This document shows positions 12,492 through 19,066 of a DNA stretch of 20,006 nt, one piece after another (positions within the stretch are counted from its first letter, which is position 1; every line of letters starts with the position of its first letter). The notes beneath the pieces were generated by a model. That model made no database searches, was not told the DNA's origin, and worked only from the letters and a program-made list of their open reading frames with translations. Source of the stretch: a virus; the IMG/VR virus record IMGVR_UViG_3300009149_000377, positions 1 through 20,006 of that record; one strand, written 5' to 3'. A program made the position numbers and the translations under genes.

Positions 12492-13979
12492 TTAATGTGG
12501 TTCAATTGACACAACGCCATCATCACCTTCACCGCACCCACCGTTCTGAGCCACTTTATTGTTATTTAATTTGGTGCAGTCATCAAATTTGACTTTACCA
12601 CCCTTACTCATATCATCCTCTTTGAGGTCAGGTAACGCATTAGCGTCAAATGCTATCGCACCACCAGAAGCAGATATACCACCAGAAGTGGTTGATTCTA
12701 CATTCAACTGAGCTTGTTTAAATAATACATTACCAATCTTATTCAAACTATCGTGGAATTGTACTGGTATCATCTTTTCAGCATCGTGTAGCGATTCGAA
12801 GTCGTGGTTGAATAGCGCACGTACTTTTCGATTCTTCAAATCAATCTTAAATAGTAAGTGACTCTCAATGATATTACGACCAGTTTCATCTTCTTGGGTT
12901 AATTGAACTAAATAATCTATTGTACCACCCTTACCAATTACTTTATCCTCTACACCTGCTACTTGGAAAATCTCTTCGTTAGTCCCAATTGGTAATCCGA
13001 TTATTTCTTGAAATGGGCTTTCAGAATCAGTTAACATACTGTCACCAGCATTTGCTATTTGTGTACTTGGGTCTAATTTATCATCGTGCCCCTTAAAAGG
13101 ACCTGCTCCCATTCCACCAGTGAATGAACCAGATGATGCTGCACCAGTATCTTCAGTAGTACCCCATTGTTTCAAGGTGTTGCCCTTTGCTTGAGTATAC
13201 CAATCTTGCCATTCTTTAAATTCTGGGTTCAGTACTTCAATTTGGTTACCAGTTATTGAGAATACTGGCATTTCACCGAATTTCTTGGCGAATTCCTTAA
13301 TATACCCATCTTCCGTTATAACCTTACCGATACGTGTTGTAAATTGCCGTCCAGTGAAAAATTCTTTATCATGTATTATAGATTGACCATCACCATTCTC
13401 TAAACTTGGTATGCGGTATTCCTTTCGGTTGCTCCAATCAACTTCTGCTCTGGTAGCTGGTAAATCCAACATACCGATTAATTGTTCTGGTTTAATACCA
13501 CCTTGTTCTGCCTCGCCTAACCTAACACTTTCAGATTTACCCTTCAAGTCACTATATAGACCTGTGATAGCCTTTTTGATGGCTTGAATCTTCTCGTTAT
13601 ATGTGTATTGGTAAAATGTCATACCTATTAACCCTGCATCTGTTAGAACTTGGAATAACTCACCTCTATGGATACCCATCTGTCTGAAGATAGGTGATAA
13701 CCCATGGCTGGTGTCATTATTCAACTCTGCCAAGATGAAGTCAATCACACCTTTAATAAGTTCCAAAAGCTCTACCGTAAGACCACCTTCATTGATTGTA
13801 CTTTCAAATTGTGGTTTCGGTTTATGACCTTGGAATTCCTTTTTGAAATTATCGGATATTGAGTCACCCAGACTCTCCCTGATTGCGTTCAGTTGTGAAG
13901 TCGTAATCCTAACCTTCCTTTTCAAGGGAATAGTCATCAATATGTTAGCTTGCGCCTCAGTAATTCTAATCTTCTTCAT
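12492..13979 (-). CDS. large probable virion protein, 495 aa
   Basis: A 495-residue protein. Its N-terminus holds two copies of a short motif, KIRITEAQANIL and KVRITTSQLNAI (residues 3-14 and 21-32), a type of N-terminal tag seen on several large-phage virion proteins and possibly trimmed during assembly. A Gly/Ser-rich stretch (GAASSGSFTGGMGAGPFKGH, near 285) separates two parts, and the C-terminus is Gly/Asn-rich (NNNKVAQNGGCGEGDDG). The function is not recognised; a structural role is inferred from size, composition and neighbours. Its ATG overlaps the stop of the HNH gene (TAATG). Confidence 0.75.
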   Translation of the reverse strand: MKKIRITEAQANILMTIPLKRKVRITTSQLNAIRESLGDSISDNFKKEFQGHKPKPQFESTINEGGLTVELLELIKGVIDFILAELNNDTSHGLSPIFRQMGIHRGELFQVLTDAGLIGMTFYQYTYNEKIQAIKKAITGLYSDLKGKSESVRLGEAEQGGIKPEQLIGMLDLPATRAEVDWSNRKEYRIPSLENGDGQSIIHDKEFFTGRQFTTRIGKVITEDGYIKEFAKKFGEMPVFSITGNQIEVLNPEFKEWQDWYTQAKGNTLKQWGTTEDTGAASSGSFTGGMGAGPFKGHDDKLDPSTQIANAGDSMLTDSESPFQEIIGLPIGTNEEIFQVAGVEDKVIGKGGTIDYLVQLTQEDETGRNIIESHLLFKIDLKNRKVRALFNHDFESLHDAEKMIPVQFHDSLNKIGNVLFKQAQLNVESTTSGGISASGGAIAFDANALPDLKEDDMSKGGKVKFDDCTKLNNNKVAQNGGCGEGDDGVVSIEPH

Positions 13980-14695
13980 TATGTAGTTTTGTTACTCAAA
14001 CCTGATTTCCAGAAGTTTCTCTTAATATCCCGATTAACTTTACTACATAATGGCTGTAGATTAGTGTAGTGATTTAATCTAATTATATCTTCTTCAGTTA
14101 TTGCTGAATCTAATGGTATTATATGGTCTATATCCCACCCATAATCGCATTCTCCGTTATATAAACCCCTATTATCCCAGTTCATCCACGGTTCCCATAG
14201 AAACTCTAGGTGTTGTTTAAATTCATCGAACGAACACCCAAGTATATCAGTTGTTTTAGATTTCTTAATATAGTTACGACTTTTAAAGGATGTTCTAATT
14301 AATGAGCTAATATTATGTTTCAGTTTATATAACGGGTCTATGTTAAACCTATTTTTAACATATATTCTACGTTTGGCTTGTAGCGTATCAACATTATCAT
14401 TGTAATACGCCTTTATCTTATCAACATTCTTTAATCTATACTCTTTACCCAATTGTCGTATCTTATCCTCATTATCCTTCCTATATGACGCTTGGTATGT
14501 TGCTACCATCTCTTGGTTTTTTTCTCTGTAGTTGGTAACCCACTCTTTAATTATATCGACATTCTTAACGTAATAGTCTTTAGTCTCCACCTTACGACAC
14601 GCCTTACACCTTCCTCTATACCCATCACTAGCTGACGTTTGTTTGTGGAATTCGATTAACTCTTTTGTGATATTACAAACGATACACTCTTTCAT
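13979..14695 (-). CDS. HNH homing-type endonuclease
   Basis: A 238-residue endonuclease. An N-terminal zinc ribbon (C4, C7, C30, C33) is followed by a long helical, Tyr/Asn/Lys-rich DNA-contacting region with repeats such as YRKDNEDKIRQLGKEYRLKN. The HNH core is at 187-224 (DIDHIIPL with H191, HYTNLQPL with N212, then KVNRDIK). The last 15 residues (IKRNFWKSGLSNKTT) are unusual: they copy the tail of the protein encoded just upstream (VKRNFWSSALSNKPT). The gene sits between the 82-aa gene and the 495-aa gene without disrupting either, ends in a TAATG overlap, and looks intact. Spread by homing into this site is likely. Confidence 0.9.
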   Translation of the reverse strand: MKECIVCNITKELIEFHKQTSASDGYRGRCKACRKVETKDYYVKNVDIIKEWVTNYREKNQEMVATYQASYRKDNEDKIRQLGKEYRLKNVDKIKAYYNDNVDTLQAKRRIYVKNRFNIDPLYKLKHNISSLIRTSFKSRNYIKKSKTTDILGCSFDEFKQHLEFLWEPWMNWDNRGLYNGECDYGWDIDHIIPLDSAITEEDIIRLNHYTNLQPLCSKVNRDIKRNFWKSGLSNKTT

Positions 14696-14697
14696 GA

Positions 14698-14946
14698 TTA
14701 TGTGGGTTTATTGGATAATGCTGAGGACCAAAAGTTCCTTTTTACCCACAACGCTTTAAATAATTGCGTTAGTACGTTCTTAGTGATTTGTACAACTTGG
14801 TCGTCCATCTCACGATTGTTCTTAAGCTTCTCCTTTACTATCTTGGCGATTTTATCTTCTAAATCCCTTGAATCTATTACATATTTCTTAGCAGCAGACT
14901 TATCAGCCTGACTCAATTCCTCTAAGATGCGTTCCTTTCTAGTCAT
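14698..14946 (-). CDS. hypothetical protein, 82 aa; likely HNH insertion neighbour
   Basis: A small helical protein of 82 residues ending MDDQVVQITKNVLTQLF and then ALWVKRNFWSSALSNKPT. The C-terminal part resembles the end of the 150-aa protein at 15843-16295 (EMDDQVLEEIT...YREVWVDEW), so the two may be paralogues. Its final 15 residues recur at the end of the following HNH protein. A TATTTATA motif ends only three bases before the ATG, which would give a leaderless message if the usual geometry holds. It is the first gene after the terminator at 14972-15000. Confidence 0.75.
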   Translation of the reverse strand: MTRKERILEELSQADKSAAKKYVIDSRDLEDKIAKIVKEKLKNNREMDDQVVQITKNVLTQLFKALWVKRNFWSSALSNKPT

Positions 14947-14949
14947 ACA

Positions 14950-14957
14950 TATAAATA
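14950..14957 (-). promoter_or_regulatory. TATTTATA motif next to the ATG of the 82-aa gene
   Basis: Exact minus-strand octamer, directly downstream of a terminator, but only three bases before the ATG instead of 16. Either transcription gives a leaderless mRNA, or the motif here is chance. Confidence 0.35.
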
Positions 14958-14971
14958 GGCACCCACCCTAT

Positions 14972-15000
14972 AAAAAAAGCCCCTAATCATAGAGGCTTTT
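14972..15000 (-). terminator. intrinsic terminator after the 177-aa gene
   Basis: On the minus strand a 9-bp stem (15000-14992 with 14983-14975, one G-U pair) with an 8-base loop is followed by seven T residues (14978-14972, overlapping the stem base). It lies 22 bases after the stop at 15022 and ends the unit that begins at 18141. It is the clearest terminator in the window. Confidence 0.85.
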
Positions 15001-15021
15001 CAATTTGAATTCATGGTTACG

Positions 15022-15555
15022 TTACTTGGCTAAGAAAAAACCTATAATTATCCCTAATCCGACCCCACCTAACGTACCACCGCCAAGCGCAAGCCCCTTC
15101 TTTATTTTCTCCTGTTTAACCTTCTTCTCAACGTTTTCAATAGTGAGGTCTTTGAACCCACCTATCTCCTTTATATTGTCTATTATAGCATTTAGATTAT
15201 GTAGTTGTTTCTCACAGTTACTACTTTGTAGTTGAAGTTCCATAATCTTAGATAGATTTAGCGTAATAGCTTTGGTTTGTAATGAATCTCTATTCTCATA
15301 TTCGGGTAGGATACTGTCTACAATTAACTCATAATCCAATAAGTCGGTCAATATAAGTCTTGCATCTTCAACGTGCATGTGAAGATATAGGTTTCCAGCC
15401 TTATCGGTTGTCCCTATAAGTGTACCCCTAGGGATACTGTCTGTGTACGTAATTGGGTTACTTTTGGTGCTTCTCAATTCGCCTCTGGAGATACCCTGTG
15501 AACTCCCCAATAATGGCATCATCAGAAAGACCATCAACATAATCGCTTTTACCAT
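15022..15555 (-). CDS. secreted/membrane protein with signal peptide and C-terminal TM helix, 177 aa (spanin-like partner)
   Basis: A 177-residue protein. It has an N-terminal signal sequence (MVKAIMLMVFLMMPLLGSSQG, cleavage after about residue 19), a periplasmic middle with a coiled-coil-like region (NLSKIMELQLQSSNCEKQLH), and a C-terminal glycine-rich membrane helix (LGGVGLGIIIGFFLAK). No lipobox cysteine follows the signal. This is the topology of a unimolecular spanin without the lipid anchor. Its first 98 bases overlap the end of the upstream TM/coiled-coil gene in another frame, a nesting typical of Rz/Rz1 pairs. The spanin reading is inference: no member of a named family is recognised. 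A terminator follows it. Confidence 0.75.
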   Translation of the reverse strand: MVKAIMLMVFLMMPLLGSSQGISRGELRSTKSNPITYTDSIPRGTLIGTTDKAGNLYLHMHVEDARLILTDLLDYELIVDSILPEYENRDSLQTKAITLNLSKIMELQLQSSNCEKQLHNLNAIIDNIKEIGGFKDLTIENVEKKVKQEKIKKGLALGGGTLGGVGLGIIIGFFLAK

Positions 15556-15853
15556 CTGTCGGTCTTAATTTTTTCAATCTATCTAGTTCCTCATTGCTAC
15601 GAACTAGGTCTATCATTGTTAATCTATGTTCAGCATCCAACTTTTTATACCTCTTTTCAGATTCCTTGTTGCTTTTACTGAATTTAATGTTATCCTTCTC
15701 TAAAACGTCATTAATTGTGGTCAATGTCGCAATTTCAGCCTCATATTTCTCCACTGGTTTATTTCTACCAAAAGCTATAAATAAAACCAAGGCAACACCC
15801 AATAGGACGTTACCAACCATTGACACTATTACAATTTTAGTACTATCCTGCAT
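15458..15853 (-). CDS. N-terminally anchored coiled-coil protein, 131 aa (i-spanin-like)
   Basis: A 131-residue protein with one N-terminal membrane helix (about 6-29, IVIVSMVGNVLLGVALVLFI) followed by a coiled coil (EKDNIKFSKSNKESEKRY and beyond) and a soluble tail, the topology of an inner-membrane spanin. The start at 15853 is an ATG overlapping the TAG of the upstream gene; the ATG at 15901 would overlap that gene far more. The final third of its gene overlaps the signal-peptide region of the next gene by 98 bases. The lysin gene is 5 kb away, which weakens the lysis reading. Confidence 0.75.
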   Translation of the reverse strand: MQDSTKIVIVSMVGNVLLGVALVLFIAFGRNKPVEKYEAEIATLTTINDVLEKDNIKFSKSNKESEKRYKKLDAEHRLTMIDLVRSNEELDRLKKLRPTDGKSDYVDGLSDDAIIGEFTGYLQRRIEKHQK

Positions 15854-16295
15854 CACTAGCTGGTACTTTATATTCTTTAGCCAATTTGATTGACCATTCA
15901 TCGACCCAAACCTCTCGGTATTTCTTAAGGTTAGTAATCTCTTCTAAAACTTGGTCGTCCATCTCATAATCACCACCCATCTTTAAGTCTTCTCTTACAG
16001 ACATTCTCCACTTTAGACCACTAAGATTTTGACCTTCCCATTCAACGTTCTGGTCACTTGGGTATATCTTGAAGGCGCCAAATTGAACTCTGGGTGTTAC
16101 TTGCTCCCTAAATTTATCTTCTTCAGCTTTTAATTCATCAGAGTTCAAATCTAAATCACCACCATCTATGTTGATGTCGGTATCATCTTCGGTCAAAATA
16201 CCCTCACGTAGTGCATTAATCATATTCTTCGTAAGGTCGTGCTCATTAATTAACGGCTTTTCATTTGCTCGTCTGGCTAATTTCTTTCTACTCAT
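15843..16295 (-). CDS. hypothetical protein, 150 aa
   Basis: An acidic protein of 150 residues. It has a basic start (MSRKKLARRANEK), a helical section, an Asp-rich linker (DDTDINIDGGDLDLNSDE), a probable small beta domain (VQFGAFKIYPSDQNVEWEGQ) and the C-terminal EMDDQV-to-W segment shared with the 82-aa protein. A 19-base DNA stretch (15948-15966) is identical to 14794-14812 in the 82-aa gene. The ATG overlaps the stop of the amidase-like gene (ATGA). Function not recognised; a virion role is possible. Confidence 0.75.
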   Translation of the reverse strand: MSRKKLARRANEKPLINEHDLTKNMINALREGILTEDDTDINIDGGDLDLNSDELKAEEDKFREQVTPRVQFGAFKIYPSDQNVEWEGQNLSGLKWRMSVREDLKMGGDYEMDDQVLEEITNLKKYREVWVDEWSIKLAKEYKVPASDAG

Positions 16296-16891
16296 AATTT
16301 CATTCTTTCTTTTAGTAGTTCAAAATCCCACGCTGGAGATAAATCACTGTAATGTTTATCGAAGTTACTTCTACACATAATACCACTAAAGGTATTCGGT
16401 GCATCAATTGTCGTGTTGTGTGAAACAACATTATTACCTATCGTGTGTTCCTCACACAGGTACTCCAGTAGTTCCACCACAGATTCCATTTGTTCTTCCG
16501 TATACGGCTCCCAGAATCTATGTCCACGCCATCGTCTTTCAACAACCTCTCCATTATAAATATCTCCCAACCACGTAACGTACTCATTGGTTTCTTTATC
16601 CAAGGTTAAAAACCCCAAATTTACCACCGAAATAACAATTAAGGTGTCATCTATTTTACGATTAAGTATCTCACCGTAATAAGCTGGGTCAAAATGTTCA
16701 TACACACTACCATCCTTATCAACGGTATATGCAGTCGTAGATTTATACTTACCACCAAGCCTAGTATTCCAACCAACATAGTGGTTCATCCCAGTATTGA
16801 AGGTGTTTACCAACATAATCCTACTTTTATCTGTAACCCTCTTAACGAAATTCTTTGACATTAATGGGTACGTAATTCTATCTATTATCAT
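16292..16891 (-). CDS. amidase-fold protein lacking catalytic residues, 199 aa
   Basis: A 199-residue protein whose layout follows a type 2 amidase: a strand RIMLVNTFNTG where the zinc histidines would be, a YTVDKDGSVYEHF hairpin, a VISVVNLGFL strand, a WRGHRFWEPYTEEQMESV helix, and a tail VVSHNTTIDAPNTF ... DLSPAWDFELL. The expected IHHT is VNTF and the glutamate strand (GIELNN) is SVVN, so zinc binding and catalysis are probably lost; one late His is kept. It may bind peptidoglycan or a glycan as part of the virion, or it may be a divergent enzyme with different ligands. ATGA couplings join it to the genes on both sides. Confidence 0.7.
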   Translation of the reverse strand: MIIDRITYPLMSKNFVKRVTDKSRIMLVNTFNTGMNHYVGWNTRLGGKYKSTTAYTVDKDGSVYEHFDPAYYGEILNRKIDDTLIVISVVNLGFLTLDKETNEYVTWLGDIYNGEVVERRWRGHRFWEPYTEEQMESVVELLEYLCEEHTIGNNVVSHNTTIDAPNTFSGIMCRSNFDKHYSDLSPAWDFELLKERMKL

Positions 16892-18141
16892 GTTTTCTTC
16901 TTACTCCACGTCTTACCCAATACAGTTGGTTCTGGTGCCTTAGTAATTGTTGGTTCTACCTTTGGTACTGGAACATCTACTGAGTAACCTCTAGACTTCT
17001 TCTTTTCATTATTACGTATTACATCCAAATCTTCAGGACCTATCTTACCCCTAGCCACAATACCCCCTTCCTTCACAGGCGCTTTATAATCTTCGTTAGG
17101 TACTAACTTAGCTTCAACTTTAGTTGCCAATGGGATTTCAACCCTATCAACTCTATCGTCTATTAATGGCTCACCTTTGAATTCATCCTTAATCTCGAAT
17201 AGTTTATAGTTTTTAGGTTCTTCATCAGTCTCATTTGGTGGTATAGTTGCTTTTGGTAGTTTGATACCCTTAAACGCACCCTTGACCCTTTCAATAAATG
17301 ATTTAGATGATTTATTTGGTTGTTTCATGATTAACGTAGGTTTATTGTCTTCTTCTATCTTTAGGATACTACTTGCCAATATCAATAAACCTACAGCAGT
17401 CGGGTCAAATACACCCATAATAAGGAATATCAATATATTAACCACAACAGCCATTTCCAACCCAGTCAAGTTTGATAAATAGATTAGAGGACCTAATTCA
17501 GATGTCACTTCGGAAGCTTCCATAACTTCACCAATTCTTTCCTTATATACACCAACTGAGTCAGCTAACGCACTGTTTTTAACTAAAATATCATCAATGT
17601 CGTCACTAAGTATTTGAATCTCCTTAGTTGCAGCATCGATATCCTGTCTAACCTTGTTAGCATTGGTTATGTAATTCTTGGCATATAAAGAGTCCAGTCT
17701 AACCTCTTGTTGTGCTCTAAGGCTGCTTAACGTAGCTGAACGCTTATTCTTACTCTCAATAAGCTTATCGTTTTCTGCAATTCTGTCAGTAAACCTAGCA
17801 GCTTTGTTAGATAACAACTCGGTCTTACCAGATTCAATCTCATATTGAGATGCGGTCTGTTGATACCCATCAGATAGGAACCCGTAAATACCCAATGATG
17901 TTAATCCCATCATTATCACAACGATAAAGGCTAATGGGAATTTAAGTAATGAATGTAGCTTACCCCAATACCTATGTAAGGCGGCTGCAAGTACTAGTTT
18001 GCCGAACTCGATACCACCAACCATTACTTTTACAATAATACCTGCACCAGCAAATAATTGACCTAGACCGAATATTGAAACTAGTGCCCCACAAGCTGCC
18101 AGAATAAAGGCAGAAAATAGTACTAAATAATTATACTTCAT
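16888..18141 (-). CDS. multi-pass membrane protein with long coiled coil, 417 aa
   Basis: A 417-residue integral membrane protein. Hydrophobic helices cover about 4-28, 30-56 (LFAGAGIIVKVMVGGIEFGK) and 68-90. A periplasmic or cytoplasmic coiled coil of about 120 residues follows (95-215, ENDKLIESKNKRSATLSSLR), then a further pair of helices (225-260, MAVVVNILIFLIMGVFDPTA) and a long hydrophilic, Pro/Lys-rich tail (from about 270). Similar layout occurs in large phages of aquatic bacteria, but I cannot name the family. It heads the unit ending at the terminator 14972-15000, with a TATTTATA motif 16 bases before its ATG. Confidence 0.75.
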   Translation of the reverse strand: MKYNYLVLFSAFILAACGALVSIFGLGQLFAGAGIIVKVMVGGIEFGKLVLAAALHRYWGKLHSLLKFPLAFIVVIMMGLTSLGIYGFLSDGYQQTASQYEIESGKTELLSNKAARFTDRIAENDKLIESKNKRSATLSSLRAQQEVRLDSLYAKNYITNANKVRQDIDAATKEIQILSDDIDDILVKNSALADSVGVYKERIGEVMEASEVTSELGPLIYLSNLTGLEMAVVVNILIFLIMGVFDPTAVGLLILASSILKIEEDNKPTLIMKQPNKSSKSFIERVKGAFKGIKLPKATIPPNETDEEPKNYKLFEIKDEFKGEPLIDDRVDRVEIPLATKVEAKLVPNEDYKAPVKEGGIVARGKIGPEDLDVIRNNEKKKSRGYSVDVPVPKVEPTITKAPEPTVLGKTWSKKKT

Positions 18142-18157
18142 AGCGAATATAGTTTTA

Positions 18158-18165
18158 TATAAATA
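18158..18165 (-). promoter_or_regulatory. phage-type promoter motif TATTTATA
   Basis: Exact minus-strand TATTTATA ending 16 bases before the ATG at 18141, in the 29-base gap after the sigma factor gene. Confidence 0.55.
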
Positions 18166-18170
18166 TGAAC

Positions 18171-19016
18171 CTACTCGTTCATCGCCATAAATAGACCATG
18201 TGCGTTATGTCGTAACTTTCTGATAGCTTTTGACTTTATTTGTCTAACTCGTTCTTTGGTTAATTCATATCTATCACCTATCGCTTCAAGCGTCATCGGT
18301 TCACAACCAGTGTCAATACCAAAGTAACATTTCACAATGTCACGTTCTCTTCTAGTTAAGATAGTAAGCGTTTTTTCTAATTCAATACGAATTCTAGAAT
18401 CTACCTCATAAATACTTTCTTCCACCTTACCATTCACGTCCTCATCCAACAAATCACCCCATTCATCACTATCACTGTCGTGCCAAGCCTTATTGTTAAG
18501 CGAGAAACATTCGGAGTCCAGATTAATGTCATATTTAGAATTATCTTCACCAATAGTCTCACCGAATTGTGGCTCACGCTGGTATTTCTGCTCAAAATGT
18601 TCGAAATCCCTCTTCAATTTAGACATCTTATTCAAAAGGTTAGCTGGTAATCTGACCGTCCTTGAATCTTCATTCAATGAATGCATAATCGCTTGTCTTA
18701 CCCACCAAACAGCGTATGATATGAATTTAAAACCCCTATCTGGGTCAAACTTCATTGCTGCCTTGATTAAGCCGTAATTACCCTCACTTATTAGGTCTGG
18801 TAGTGGAACACCATTACCCTGATACTCCTTGGCGATTGAGACTACGAATTTAAGGTTAGAATTAACCAATTTCTCCATGGCATCGCTATCACCACATTTT
18901 ATTAGAATAGCCAACTCCTTCTCTTCCGCTTTAGTCAAAAGCTTTGTCCCCCTTACGTCATTAAAATACTGACCAATGGTTTTCTCATTCTTAAAATCTA
19001 TAAATTTCATCTTCAT
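18171..19016 (-). CDS. RpoD-like RNA polymerase sigma factor
   Basis: A complete sigma-70 family factor of 281 residues, close in style to the short primary sigma factors of Bacteroidota. Region 1.2 (IGQYFNDVRGTKLLTKAEE) is followed by region 2 at about 46-115 (NLKFVVSIAKEYQ, DLISEGNYGLIKAA, RGFKFISYAVWWVRQAI), a shortened and acidic region 3 (GEDNSKYDINLDSECF, DSDSDEWGDLLDEDV), and region 4 with the helix-turn-helix (TLEAIGDRYELTKERVRQIKSKAIRKLRH). It should direct host RNA polymerase to selected promoters. The TATTTATA motifs in the window are candidates for its targets. The start is either of two ATGs two codons apart. The leader holds a perfect palindrome (19036-19050) and a CAACAACG-rich stretch. 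Confidence 0.93.
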   Translation of the reverse strand: MKMKFIDFKNEKTIGQYFNDVRGTKLLTKAEEKELAILIKCGDSDAMEKLVNSNLKFVVSIAKEYQGNGVPLPDLISEGNYGLIKAAMKFDPDRGFKFISYAVWWVRQAIMHSLNEDSRTVRLPANLLNKMSKLKRDFEHFEQKYQREPQFGETIGEDNSKYDINLDSECFSLNNKAWHDSDSDEWGDLLDEDVNGKVEESIYEVDSRIRIELEKTLTILTRRERDIVKCYFGIDTGCEPMTLEAIGDRYELTKERVRQIKSKAIRKLRHNAHGLFMAMNE

Positions 19017-19035
19017 TATTGTCGTTGTTGTGTTA

Positions 19036-19050
19036 TACCTATTATAGGTA
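19036..19050 (-). promoter_or_regulatory. 15-bp palindrome before the sigma factor gene
   Basis: TACCTATTATAGGTA is a perfect inverted repeat (7 bp arms, 1-base centre) 20 bases before the ATG. It overlaps a TATTTACC box (19047-19054), a two-mismatch version of the phage-type motif with 30 bases to the ATG. It could be an operator or a small hairpin. Confidence 0.4.
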
Positions 19051-19066
19051 AATAGCTACTAATCAG

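Noticed and set aside
16888-18141. Lipoprotein signal (LAAC near residue 16) in the 417-aa membrane protein
   Set aside because: The cysteine is followed by more membrane helix, not a soluble domain, so lipid attachment is unlikely.
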